Shown here: piece after piece, positions 1-8,489 of the stretch
Layout of the letters: the number at the start of each line of letters is the position of its first letter
Numbering within the stretch: the first letter of the stretch is position 1
From: Bacteroidota bacterium
GTDB lineage: Bacteria > Bacteroidota > Bacteroidia > Bacteroidales > UBA1556
NCBI GenBank assembly: GCA_003973505.1
Contig: QNXT01000195.1
Span: forward strand, 1 to 10,856
Direction of reading: 5' to 3'
DNA length: 10,856 bases
Made by a program: the position numbers and the translations under genes
Notes under the pieces: generated by a model
Databases searched by the model: none
Seen by the model: only the letters and a program-made list of their open reading frames with translations
What the model was told of the DNA's origin: nothing

Positions 1-1454
1 ATAGCTTTAAATTCTATTGATTTCATTGCCTTGGCATTCCAGGTAGGAATACGTTCTAAATCTTTTGGCGACTTAGCTAAGTCTAGTACTACAATGTTAT
101 CCACATTCTTATTATAAGGGTTCTTATCGAAATAGAAATTTATACCATCAGCATTTACTTTATATTTTACAAAACCATCGGTTAAAGCCTTGGCTGAATT
201 TATTTTCATGGGGAGTTTTGGTAATATAATCACAGCCTCAGCATCATCAGCAAATTTTTTCAAGAAATGAAGGTAAAGCTTATTCCCTTTTTGTGTGGCT
301 GTACCCCAATCACCTGAAATATATATTCCCCGGCGCGTTCCATAGATGCTTTCGCCATATTTTTTAAGCCATTTTCCTAAACCTTCGGCTTGTTTTGCCT
401 CTTCGGCTACAAACTCTCCTTTATCGTTTGGTCCAAAATTGAGTAATAGATTTCCTCCATTTCCCACAGACTGTACCACAAGACTAATCATATTATTTGT
501 CGATTTTATGGGGCCTTTTGGGTTGTACAACCATTTGTCGGTAACGGTAATGCAGCTCTCCCAATAGCGAGGAGCATCAATGGGACCAACACCTTGTTCA
601 GGTGTGTCATAATCGCCACGCAATGCCATATTGGGTAATCCAAATCCATATCGAGGATTTATTAAAATGCCAGGCTGCAATTCCTTCATCCAAGGAATTA
701 AATGTTTTATATCCCAATTCCAATATTTACTACCCAAACCATCGAAAAAGATACCATCAATCTTTCCGTAATGAGTAAGCAGCCAGTGAAGTTGCTCTTT
801 CATATAGGGTAGGTATTCCTCATAATGCTTTCCCTCGCGCAAACAATTCGGATTATGCCAATCGGGTTGCGAATAATACCAGAAAATCTTAATGCCATAC
901 TTATGGGCAGCATCGGCTAATTCTTTAGCAATATCCCTTTTGAAAGGGGTGTGCATAATGTCGTAATTGGTATTTGGTGCATCAAACATGCAAAAACCAT
1001 CGTGATGTTTTGTTGTAAAAGTAAAATATTTTGCTCCCCATGATTTCATTTGCTTAACCCAACGGTCAGCATCAAAATTTACAGGATTAAACTCTTTATA
1101 AGCACTATCGTAAATTTGTGTGGGTACTCCATTACGTGCTTGTTTACCAGCAGCGGGTCTTTCGCCAAAACGTCCCCAACTCAAGGTGGTAGTAACAGCC
1201 ACAGCTGGTCCCCAATGAATAAATACGCCGAATTTGGCATCTTCAAACCACTGCATCTCTTCAGGAGTTGCCAAAAGGGCTTTCTGGTCTTCCTCAGTCA
1301 TCAATTGGTCTTTCGATTGAGGAGGAATAGCCCATTTTTCCTTCATTTGCTTTTTTGTTAATTTGGGTTGTCCGTTAGCCAAAGTATCGCTTTGTGCCAT
1401 AAGATTGCTTATGGTAAAGATACTTAGGATAAAAATAATTAGTTTCGTTTTCAT
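1..1454 (-). CDS. GH29 alpha-L-fucosidase, secreted (partial, C-terminus beyond window)
   Basis: A retaining exo-glycosidase that would release terminal L-fucose from a glycan, probably in the periplasm. I translated the reverse strand by hand: an open frame starts at the ATG at 1454 and runs about 484 codons off the left edge without a stop. Residues 1-20 form a signal peptide with likely cleavage after A20 (LMA|QSD). GH29 landmarks follow in order: FGVFIHWGP with H80 and W81, KHHDGF with H150 and H151, the strand IDGIFFDG whose D238 fits the catalytic nucleophile, then GDYDTPEQ with E286, a candidate acid/base. NGGNLLLNFGPNDKG closes the barrel, as in many GH29 enzymes. The part after about residue 370 looks like the start of the C-terminal beta domain. 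The start codon directly abuts the esterase stop (TAGATG), so the two are probably translationally coupled. Linkage specificity (GH29-A or -B) cannot be told by eye. Confidence 0.93.
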   Translation of the reverse strand, partial: MKTKLIIFILSIFTISNLMAQSDTLANGQPKLTKKQMKEKWAIPPQSKDQLMTEEDQKALLATPEEMQWFEDAKFGVFIHWGPAVAVTTTLSWGRFGERPAAGKQARNGVPTQIYDSAYKEFNPVNFDADRWVKQMKSWGAKYFTFTTKHHDGFCMFDAPNTNYDIMHTPFKRDIAKELADAAHKYGIKIFWYYSQPDWHNPNCLREGKHYEEYLPYMKEQLHWLLTHYGKIDGIFFDGLGSKYWNWDIKHLIPWMKELQPGILINPRYGFGLPNMALRGDYDTPEQGVGPIDAPRYWESCITVTDKWLYNPKGPIKSTNNMISLVVQSVGNGGNLLLNFGPNDKGEFVAEEAKQAEGLGKWLKKYGESIYGTRRGIYISGDWGTATQKGNKLYLHFLKKFADDAEAVIILPKLPMKINSAKALTDGFVKYKVNADGINFYFDKNPYNKNVDNIVVLDLAKSPKDLERIPTWNAKAMKSIEFKA

Positions 1455-2360
1455 CTATCTACAATTTTTAGCGAAGTTGTTTTCATAAATCTCGAAGAAA
1501 TAGCTTCCTATTCTCTTCATACTTTCATATATATAATGCCCCAAAGGAGCTGGATTTCTATTAAAATGATATTTTGAATTCTTATTTTTATCTTGTGGGA
1601 TAAGCACTACAAAATCATCATCGGCTGCAATATTTTTCATTCCCTCAACAACCTTGCCTGTTCCCACTTGGAAAATCAAAAAAGGAAGATTGGGCTTATG
1701 AAACTTAGTGCGTACTCCATGAATCAAGTTACGCAAGTTTTCCTCATAGGTTTCAGCAGGAATACTGCCATTTTTCTTTGTTCCACTATCACTTTCTCCT
1801 TGAACCCAAAGCATGCCGCATAGTTCATATTCGGAAGTGTCCATGGTATTGAGAATGCTATCGGTATAATTAATGAAATCGCTATAAAGCTTAGGGTCAT
1901 CATCTTCATTCATTGCCTTGGCTTTTTCCTCTGTCCAATTGGGGTTCCAAGCTCCGTAAAGCGACATTCCTCCTTTTGATCGTTTTATAAATATAAATGA
2001 ATCTTGTGGATAAGCTTCTGATAGTTTTATGCCAAAAAACAATTCAGGTCCAAATACCTGCTCGGTATCAAACTTCTTCTGTACATATTTTGAAGGCGTA
2101 GTAAGTTGCAAAGGTACAGGTGTTTGATGATTATAGTAAAATAAAATATGAGACTGAGCTTTTTGCAAACGCGCTTTATCATCTTCCGTTAAATTATAGC
2201 CTCTTGCTCGTCCGTCCATATTGCTTTGGCCGGCAAGAAGAAAGACTTTAATTTTATGTTTCGGTTTTTGCTGGTCGTTATTGGCCATTGCATTATTTTT
2301 AGAAACACAGGAAGTAAAGCCCATCATAATAATCAAAAGAAATAAAGCAAAATATCTCAT
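1455..2360 (-). CDS. SGNH/SASA-type carbohydrate acetylesterase, lipoprotein
   Basis: A 301-residue putative O-acetylesterase of the sialate O-acetylesterase/CE6-like group, expected to remove acetyl esters from a carbohydrate. Residues 1-18 are a lipoprotein signal with lipobox FTSC, so C18 would be acylated and the mature enzyme membrane-anchored. The catalytic block LLAGQSNMDG places the nucleophile at S46; FGPE follows near residue 103, and WVQGESD at 185-191 is the second hallmark of the family. The C-terminal catalytic histidine is best matched by H265 in YHFN, followed by GHYIYESMKRIG, which fits the usual end of the fold. The Asp normally three residues before that His is not present (S262), so the triad may be altered or a dyad. 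Its stop abuts the fucosidase ATG, and only 6 bp separate it from the sulfatase upstream, implying one transcript. The substrate is not readable from the sequence. Confidence 0.85.
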   Translation of the reverse strand: MRYFALFLLIIMMGFTSCVSKNNAMANNDQQKPKHKIKVFLLAGQSNMDGRARGYNLTEDDKARLQKAQSHILFYYNHQTPVPLQLTTPSKYVQKKFDTEQVFGPELFFGIKLSEAYPQDSFIFIKRSKGGMSLYGAWNPNWTEEKAKAMNEDDDPKLYSDFINYTDSILNTMDTSEYELCGMLWVQGESDSGTKKNGSIPAETYEENLRNLIHGVRTKFHKPNLPFLIFQVGTGKVVEGMKNIAADDDFVVLIPQDKNKNSKYHFNRNPAPLGHYIYESMKRIGSYFFEIYENNFAKNCR

Positions 2361-2366
2361 AATGTT

Positions 2367-3887
2367 TTATTTAATAAATTCGTCATTCATCCAAAATACT
2401 TGCGGCCACACATTAGAGCTATCCAATGCAGGATGTTGTACGGTTTTACTGCTTCCGTTTAAAATAGTTTGAGTTAAGTCGTTCAAAAGGTCTTTTCGAA
2501 TGCTATTATACTTATCATCAAGGTATAAATTATGCTTTTCGCCACGGTCGGCAATAATATCATATAATTTTCGCTTTTTCAATTTTGGGTGCATATCCAT
2601 TTTCCATTTGTCTTTACGAATGGAGAAATAGCCGCCATAACTTGTATAAATACTCACTTTGCGCATATATTCTCCTTTTTTTCCTTGCAAAAGGCTTAAA
2701 AAGCTATAGCTGTCAACGCCTTGATTTTCTTTTAACTTTTGATGGTTCATATCGGCAAAAGTTGCATAAAAGTCAGTTAGCACAATGGGTGTATTGCATT
2801 TTGAATTGGGCTTTATTTGCCCATTCCAAACCGCTACAAAAGGAATATGATGTCCGCCTTCGTGCATGGTACCTTTACGGCCATGCAATTCGCGACTGGG
2901 TTTATGGCCATACTTTTCTTCAAACTCTATGGGGAATGAAATACGTGATGCTCCATTATCTGCTGTAAAAATTACCAAGGTGTTTTTATCAAAGCCCATT
3001 TGTTTCAGTGCTTTCATAATTTGTCCTACACTCCAATCCATTTCTTGAATAAAATCACCATAAATTCCGGCTTTACTTGTTCCTAAAAATGTGTCGCGAG
3101 GTAGCACAGGTGTATGCGGACTGGTGAATGAAACCAAAAGAAAGAAAGGTTTTTTCTGATCTTGATTCTTTATATAATTAATGGAATGTTGCGTAATATT
3201 TAAGAGTGCGTTTTGTGCTTTAAATCCTTCCGACTGGGCACCTTTTCGTTGCATTTTTTGCTTGGCTACCAATTTATCGGCATCTTTATGTTCGGGTTTA
3301 AAAGTGGCATTTACAGCACAACAGGTTTTATTATTCTCACAAAAAACATAGGGAGGAAAGTCTAATGAGGCACTTATTCCATAAAAATAGTCGAAGCCAT
3401 GATCCACAGGGCCGCCACTAAAAGCTTTTGTAAAATCAACTTTATTTTCAATGTCAGAATTTGAATCGTCTATATTGTCCTTCATTGCCCAATTCCAACC
3501 CAAATGCCATTTTCCAATGAGGGCTGTTGAATAGCCACTTCTTTGGAGTACTTTGGGTGATGTATCAATACTATCTGCAATTAAGGCATTGGAATAACCA
3601 TTTAGCACACCTTTTTTTAATGGGGTACGCCAAGCATATCTCCCCGTCATGATACCATATCGTGTGGGCGTGCAAACGGATGACGGAGTATGAGCATCCG
3701 TAAAATTCATGCCTTCCTGATATAGCTTATCAATATTGGGCGTACTTATTTTTGAATCAGGATTCAAAGCCGACACATCGCCAATTCCTAAATCGTCAGC
3801 GAGAATAATTACAATATTGGGTTTTGAGCTTTGACTATAACCCAAAAGTGAAAATATTCCAAATAATGCAAATAGGAGATACCTCAT
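2367..3887 (-). CDS. Formylglycine-dependent sulfatase (S1 family), secreted
   Basis: A 506-residue type I sulfatase that would hydrolyse a sulfate ester from a glycan in the periplasm. Residues 1-18 are a signal peptide (cleavage near GYS|QSS). Metal-binding D31 and D32 lie in ILADDLG. The modification motif VCTPTR puts the cysteine to be converted to formylglycine at C72, with R76 completing CxPxR. GKWHLG gives K126 and H128, SPHTP gives H258, TADNG gives D310 and N311, and GRKGTMHEGG gives K338, so every expected active-site element is visible. An unusual cysteine cluster (C183, C189, C190) sits in the segment after the GFDYFYG motif. It is a different subfamily from the two sulfatases just upstream: the motif is CTPTR rather than CAPSR, and the metal pair is Asp-Asn rather than Asp-His. 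The start is one base after the upstream stop. The SulfAtlas subfamily and regiospecificity are unassigned. Confidence 0.92.
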   Translation of the reverse strand: MRYLLFALFGIFSLLGYSQSSKPNIVIILADDLGIGDVSALNPDSKISTPNIDKLYQEGMNFTDAHTPSSVCTPTRYGIMTGRYAWRTPLKKGVLNGYSNALIADSIDTSPKVLQRSGYSTALIGKWHLGWNWAMKDNIDDSNSDIENKVDFTKAFSGGPVDHGFDYFYGISASLDFPPYVFCENNKTCCAVNATFKPEHKDADKLVAKQKMQRKGAQSEGFKAQNALLNITQHSINYIKNQDQKKPFFLLVSFTSPHTPVLPRDTFLGTSKAGIYGDFIQEMDWSVGQIMKALKQMGFDKNTLVIFTADNGASRISFPIEFEEKYGHKPSRELHGRKGTMHEGGHHIPFVAVWNGQIKPNSKCNTPIVLTDFYATFADMNHQKLKENQGVDSYSFLSLLQGKKGEYMRKVSIYTSYGGYFSIRKDKWKMDMHPKLKKRKLYDIIADRGEKHNLYLDDKYNSIRKDLLNDLTQTILNGSSKTVQHPALDSSNVWPQVFWMNDEFIK

Positions 3888-3888
3888 C

Positions 3889-5454
3889 TTAATTCTTTAT
3901 TTCATATTTATCTGCTTGTTCCACCAAAAGTCCTAATAATTTGCTTTTAAGTTCTTCAACCACTTTAGAATATTCAGGGTTTTCAGCCTGAGAAACTGTC
4001 TCCAAAGGGTCTTTTTCGTAATCATATAATTCCATTGCTGCAATATTTGGATTTCGGAAAAGGTCTTCATGTTTGAAATCTCCTTTTAACCAAAGTGTAA
4101 GTCGATATTGCTTAGTGCGAATGGAGTATCCCATAATGTTTTTACCTCTAAAATATTGGCTTATGGCATAATCCTTATTCTCCGCTTTTGGATTTTCTAG
4201 AATAGGCATTAAACTGTTTCCTTCAAGATAATCAGGTATTTCTATTCCAGCATAATCCACTAAGGTTGGGAATATATCAACTAATTCTGCGAAAGTTTTG
4301 GCACGTTTGCCCTTGGCATAGCCCGGTGCACGAATTATAAAAGGCACTTTAGTTGCTTGTTCAAAATTGGAGTGTTTACACCATAAGCCATGATCGCCAA
4401 GGTGCCAACCGTGATCGCCCCAAAGCACTACAATGGTATTCTCGCTTACCTCCATTTTATCCAATGCATCCAATACTTTAGCAATTTGTGCATCCACATA
4501 CGATATGGAAGCCCAATAGGCATGAATGACTTTTTTCTGCTGCTCATTAGGAATAGGTCCTTCGTTTGGAATATCAGAGAATGCACGTATTTCACCCCAT
4601 GTGTGATAAGCATAGGAAGGAGAATTGGCTGCATGTTCTTGAAAAGGACTAGTTTGTATTGCAGCTTCATCATACATATCCCAGTATTTTTTAGGAGCTA
4701 CAAAAGGTAAATGGGGTTTGTGAAAGCCCAAAGCAATAAAGAAAGGTTCTTCCTTTTTGGAAAGACGTTTTATCAATTTAATACCTTCTTTGGCAATGGC
4801 TCCATCAGCATAAGCATCGTCAGGAACATCCATACACTCGCTAAATGGGAGTAATTTACGCTCTTGTAGATATTTTTTTGTTTGACGCCATTTAAGATTT
4901 TGGGCAATAGTCTCAGCTACTGCTGCTTTTATTTTAGGGTCTTGATATTTATCCAATGCAGGAGCCGTAAAACCCTCTGCATAATTTAGTTTACTATCCT
5001 TTTTGGGTTGTTTACTCCATGAGACAGGGTCGTTACGTTTTGCCCCATGCAATAGTTTTCCCAAGCCCACTGTGGTATATCCATGATCTTTAAAAAACTG
5101 TGGAGCGGTAATAATATTTGGATTCATATCCCGCATATTGGTTTTCAAATCAAAAACCTTTGTGCGGTCAGGACGTTTCCCGGTAAAAAAACTTACGCGC
5201 GATGGTGCACAAACCGCTTGCTGACAATAAGCATTTTCGAATAAAACGCCTTGCGAAGCTAAGCGATCCATACCCGGTGTTTTTACATTTTCATCACCAT
5301 AGCTTTCCAAAAGGGGCTTCAAATCATCCACCACAATAAACAAGATATTTGGCTTCTTCTTTTTGCTTATTGTACTTTTATCTTTTTGAATAAAAGCGTA
5401 AGAGATGACAGAAAATACTGCCAATACCAAACTAATAACTACTATTCTCTTCAT
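3889..5454 (-). CDS. Iduronate-2-sulfatase-like sulfatase (S1_7-like), secreted
   Basis: A 521-residue type I sulfatase resembling iduronate-2-sulfatase; bacterial relatives act on several sulfated glycans, so iduronate need not be the substrate. A hydrophobic signal peptide covers residues 1-20 (SYA|FIQ), followed by a lysine-rich linker. D43 and D44 bind metal; VCAPSR places the formylglycine cysteine at C82 and R86. GKLLHG supplies K133 and H136, GFHKPHLP supplies H245 and H248, WGDHGWHLGDHG supplies D347 and H348, and WCKHSNF supplies K360. It is a clear paralogue of the gene directly upstream: long shared blocks include CQQAVCAPSR, DLKT, NPNI, FVAPKKYWD and LWGDHGWHLGDH. Its ATG directly abuts that gene's TAA, with no spacer. 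All catalytic positions are intact, so it should be active once matured by a formylglycine-generating enzyme or anaerobic maturase, neither of which is in the window. Confidence 0.92.
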   Translation of the reverse strand: MKRIVVISLVLAVFSVISYAFIQKDKSTISKKKKPNILFIVVDDLKPLLESYGDENVKTPGMDRLASQGVLFENAYCQQAVCAPSRVSFFTGKRPDRTKVFDLKTNMRDMNPNIITAPQFFKDHGYTTVGLGKLLHGAKRNDPVSWSKQPKKDSKLNYAEGFTAPALDKYQDPKIKAAVAETIAQNLKWRQTKKYLQERKLLPFSECMDVPDDAYADGAIAKEGIKLIKRLSKKEEPFFIALGFHKPHLPFVAPKKYWDMYDEAAIQTSPFQEHAANSPSYAYHTWGEIRAFSDIPNEGPIPNEQQKKVIHAYWASISYVDAQIAKVLDALDKMEVSENTIVVLWGDHGWHLGDHGLWCKHSNFEQATKVPFIIRAPGYAKGKRAKTFAELVDIFPTLVDYAGIEIPDYLEGNSLMPILENPKAENKDYAISQYFRGKNIMGYSIRTKQYRLTLWLKGDFKHEDLFRNPNIAAMELYDYEKDPLETVSQAENPEYSKVVEELKSKLLGLLVEQADKYEIKN

Positions 5455-6927
5455 TTAATTTGTCTTTTTTAATTCAAACTTTTTGAAAAATGCCACTGCC
5501 TGATCATGCATTTCTTTTTTAACCTGAGCATAAGCAGTGTCATATATCAAACTTTTGGTTTCCAAAGGGTCTTTTACATAATCGTATAATTCTTCGTCAG
5601 CAATAAGCGAATCGTTGAAAGGCTGCTCGCTGGTAAAATTATTCTTCACCCAAATAACATAGCGATAGCGGTCGTTACGGAATCCGTAACCCATTTTATC
5701 GCCACGGGGAAATTGGCTTACGGCAAAATCTTTTACGCGATCGGTTTTATGCTCCAAAATAGGGAGTAAACTTACACCATCCAAATTCTTTGGAGTGGGT
5801 ACGCCTGCCAAATCACATAAAGTAGGATATACATCCACAAATTCAGTTGGAGAAAGGGTTGTTCCTATCATATCTTTTCCTACTGAAAAAATTAAAGGCG
5901 AACGTGTAGCTTGTTCATAATTGGTATGTTTACACCACATATTATGGTCGCCCAAATGCCAGCCGTGGTCTCCCCATAGCACAATTACGGTATTTTCGCG
6001 TAAACCGAGACGGTATAACTCTGCAATTACATTGCCAACTTGTTGGTCGATGAAAGAAACACAAGCGTAGTATCCATGAATTAACTCCAATTGTTTTTCA
6101 ACAGGAATTGGTGTGTCAAAATCTTTAGGTACGTCTTTATAAATACTGCGCAACTCCCATCCTGGTTGTGTGGCATAGCCGGGTGCATTTACAGGGTCTT
6201 TTTGGTATGGAGGAAGATGTATATCTTTTCTATCGTATAAATCCCAATATTTTTTTGGAGCTACAAAAGGTAGGTGAGGCTTGAAAAATCCCACAGCCAT
6301 AAAAAAGGGTTTGTCGTCTTTAGCAAATTTTCTGAGGTATTGAATCGTTCTTTTTACCACTTCACCATCCAAAGTTACACTGTCGGGCACATCAGGCGCC
6401 TCCGTAGAAACTCTTTCGGTTTCAAAAATATAGCCACCTCCTTTGGGATTAGAATTCTTAACATTTTCGAATTTATAGGTCCATGAAATGGAATCGGCAC
6501 CATGATCTACTGAGCGATAATCGAAGATTTTACCCACATCAGCTGTTTGATACCCAATGCTTTTAAAATATTGCGGCATGGTAACAATATTAGGATTTTT
6601 ATCTCTAATTAATGTTTTTAAGTCCCAAACCTTGGTATAATCCGGGCGTTTTCCTGTCATTATACTAGCACGGGATGGAGCACAAACCGCTTGCTGACAG
6701 TGGTTATTCAGAAAAACAAATCCACCTGCAGCTAATCTGTCCATATTGGGTGTTTGTATAAAGGTGTCTCCATAGCAGCCCATTTCGGGTTTCAAATCAT
6801 CAATGGCAATAAAAAGGATGTTTTTGGGTTTCTTCTTAACTTCCTCTGACTTTGACTTAGAATTATTGGTGCAAGACGCAAAGCCTAAAAATAGGAAGGC
6901 TAAAACTAGTGGTGCTATCTTTTTCAT
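5455..6927 (-). CDS. Iduronate-2-sulfatase-like sulfatase (S1_7-like), lipoprotein
   Basis: A 490-residue type I sulfatase, paralogue of the gene immediately downstream. Residues 1-19 form a lipoprotein signal ending in FASC (C19), so unlike its partner it should be membrane-anchored. D43 and D44 bind metal; VCAPSR gives formylglycine cysteine C82 and R86; WGDHGWHLGDH gives D320 and H321; WCKHTNY gives K333. Two positions differ from the partner and from the iduronate-2-sulfatase pattern: GKIFD has D136 where a histidine is usual, and GFFKPHLP has F215 in place of H245 of the partner. The metal and nucleophile residues are intact, so a changed substrate pocket is more likely than loss of activity. 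It begins the tightly packed part of the operon; upstream lies a 76-bp gap holding a terminator-like hairpin. The ATG follows an A-rich stretch, with no Shine-Dalgarno site. Confidence 0.92.
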   Translation of the reverse strand: MKKIAPLVLAFLFLGFASCTNNSKSKSEEVKKKPKNILFIAIDDLKPEMGCYGDTFIQTPNMDRLAAGGFVFLNNHCQQAVCAPSRASIMTGKRPDYTKVWDLKTLIRDKNPNIVTMPQYFKSIGYQTADVGKIFDYRSVDHGADSISWTYKFENVKNSNPKGGGYIFETERVSTEAPDVPDSVTLDGEVVKRTIQYLRKFAKDDKPFFMAVGFFKPHLPFVAPKKYWDLYDRKDIHLPPYQKDPVNAPGYATQPGWELRSIYKDVPKDFDTPIPVEKQLELIHGYYACVSFIDQQVGNVIAELYRLGLRENTVIVLWGDHGWHLGDHNMWCKHTNYEQATRSPLIFSVGKDMIGTTLSPTEFVDVYPTLCDLAGVPTPKNLDGVSLLPILEHKTDRVKDFAVSQFPRGDKMGYGFRNDRYRYVIWVKNNFTSEQPFNDSLIADEELYDYVKDPLETKSLIYDTAYAQVKKEMHDQAVAFFKKFELKKTN

Positions 6928-6962
6928 GGTTTTTTTTCGTTTGTAATATTAGGTGCTAAAAA

Positions 6963-6998
6963 TAAAAGTGGTACAAACCAATGTCTATACCACTTTTA
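6963..6998 (-). terminator. Intergenic hairpin, terminator-like, between sulfatase genes
   Basis: A perfect 11-bp inverted repeat (6963-6973 with 6988-6998, arms TAAAAGTGGTA/TACCACTTTTA) around a 14-base loop lies five bases after the stop codon of the sulfatase at 7004. Read on the minus strand, the stem is followed by TTTTATTTTT, as in an intrinsic terminator. The stem is AT-rich and the loop long, so termination may be partial, allowing both read-through and reduced expression of the genes below. A role in mRNA processing or as a protein-binding palindrome is also possible. Confidence 0.55.
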
Positions 6999-7003
6999 AT
7001 AGA

Positions 7004-8473
7004 TTAATGGCTTTTGTTTTTATTACCATTCTTTGTTTTCTTATTCTTTTTGTTCTTCTTTTTATTTTTCTTAAAAGGATCAGGGTCGATATAAGCATTG
7101 ATATCTTTTTTCCAAGCATTAAGCTTATCCAATAGTTCTTTGGTTTTCTTTTCTTTCTCTGTTGCCAAATTATTGGTTTCGCTAGGGTCTTTCTTCAAAT
7201 TATACAACTCCACATGATGTGTATCATAAAAGTCGAGTAATTTATAATCACCTTCACGCACCACACTACAATTATGGTCTCCGGTTTTATTGGGACGTCC
7301 TTTTGGTGAATGCCAATATAATGTACGGCGAATTGCAGCTTTACCATCCAAGGCAGGAACAATGCTGATACCATCAACTTCTTTATTGGTATTCTCAATA
7401 CCTGCAATGGCGAGAAGTGTAGGATAGATATCCACATTGCTTGTTACTTGTGATGAAATAGAACCTGCTTTTACAGTTCCATTCCAATATACAATAAAAG
7501 GAACTTTTATTCCTCCTTCGTAAAGGTGACCTTTTCCTCCACGTAGTGGTAAATTAGAAGTAGCTAACTCACGGTTGCTGTTTGCACCTCTATTAGACAA
7601 TCCACCATGATCTGATGTGAAAATAATAGCTGTATTTTCATATAGACCGTCCTTTTTTAATTCAGCAATTAAATTACCTAAGCTTTCGTCCACACTCTCA
7701 ATCATAGCAGCATAAATTGCATTATCTTGATGCATTTTTGTGGTTCCGTCTTTAGCAATATAATCAGGACCTTCAAAGGTCATACCTGCGAGTTTCGTTT
7801 TATACTTTTTAAGTATTTCCTTTTTTGCTTGAAAAGGGGTGTGAACACCATAATGTGAAAGCATCACAAAGAAAGGCTTATCTTTATTTTCTTTGATAAA
7901 TTTAATGGTCTCGGTAGTAAGTCGATCGGTAATATATTCTCCCTCAGGAGCATCATCAAGGCCAACGATAGCACGGTGGTGATTGTCAGATTGAGCACCT
8001 TTTCTTCCTACATTATAGGGGGCAAAATAAGAAATAGGAGCTCCTGCAGAGCAACCGGCTATATTTACATCATAACCACGATTTTGTGGCCATAGGTCTT
8101 CATGTTTTCCAAGATGCCATTTACCAGCAAAGAAAGTTCGATATCCCGCTTCGTGAAAAGCCATACCAATGGTTTTGTCATCTTGTTTTAGAGCTCCTCT
8201 ACCTCCGGGCACTTGACTTGTTGCCGGATATTTTCCTGTTTGTATTCCATATCTCGAAGGCACACATCGTGGATGACTTGCATAGGCATTAGTGAATAAC
8301 ATTCCATCATCAGCAAGTCGGTCAATATTTGGTGTGTCGTATAATTTCGACCCGGTACATGATAAATCATAATATCCTAAATCATCAACGAGAAATAAGA
8401 TAACATTTGTTTTCTTTTGAGCTTGAAGCCCAAGAGTAATTAGTAACGCTACTATTAAAAGTGTTTTTTTCAT
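7004..8473 (-). CDS. Formylglycine-dependent sulfatase (S1 family) with lysine-rich C-terminal tail
   Basis: A 489-residue secreted type I sulfatase. The chosen start is the ATG at 8473, which begins a standard signal peptide (MKKTLLIVALLITLGLQAQ, cleavage near LQA|QKK). The frame stays open 24 bases further to a TTG at 8497, but that would add a hydrophilic leader and overlap the regulator gene. D30 and D31 bind metal; RCVPSR gives the formylglycine cysteine C70 and R74. GKWHLG gives K118 and H120, HYGVHTPF gives H211, TSDHGG gives D288 and H289, and RGGKGHLYEGG gives K314. It is unlike the three other sulfatases here, so it probably attacks a different sulfate position. The last 22 residues (after DPDPF) are almost only Lys and Asn, an odd basic tail. 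It starts 16 bases after the regulator's stop, so the two are likely co-transcribed. A terminator-like hairpin follows its stop codon. Confidence 0.92.
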   Translation of the reverse strand: MKKTLLIVALLITLGLQAQKKTNVILFLVDDLGYYDLSCTGSKLYDTPNIDRLADDGMLFTNAYASHPRCVPSRYGIQTGKYPATSQVPGGRGALKQDDKTIGMAFHEAGYRTFFAGKWHLGKHEDLWPQNRGYDVNIAGCSAGAPISYFAPYNVGRKGAQSDNHHRAIVGLDDAPEGEYITDRLTTETIKFIKENKDKPFFVMLSHYGVHTPFQAKKEILKKYKTKLAGMTFEGPDYIAKDGTTKMHQDNAIYAAMIESVDESLGNLIAELKKDGLYENTAIIFTSDHGGLSNRGANSNRELATSNLPLRGGKGHLYEGGIKVPFIVYWNGTVKAGSISSQVTSNVDIYPTLLAIAGIENTNKEVDGISIVPALDGKAAIRRTLYWHSPKGRPNKTGDHNCSVVREGDYKLLDFYDTHHVELYNLKKDPSETNNLATEKEKKTKELLDKLNAWKKDINAYIDPDPFKKNKKKNKKNKKTKNGNKNKSH

Positions 8474-8489
8474 AATTATCTGTTTTATT

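Noticed and set aside
346..1361. Plus-strand open frames of 73 and 103 codons in the left part
   Set aside because: They lie antisense within the GH29 fucosidase, whose minus-strand frame is continuous with clear family motifs; their translations show no recognisable domain.
1..1454. Truncated or frameshifted fucosidase pseudogene
   Set aside because: The frame stays open from the signal peptide to the window edge with all checked motifs intact; it is cut only by the window boundary.
2585..2968. Plus-strand open frame of 127 codons
   Set aside because: It is fully antisense to the sulfatase at 2367-3887, with no promoter, no signal of translation and no domain; it reads as a shadow of the real gene.
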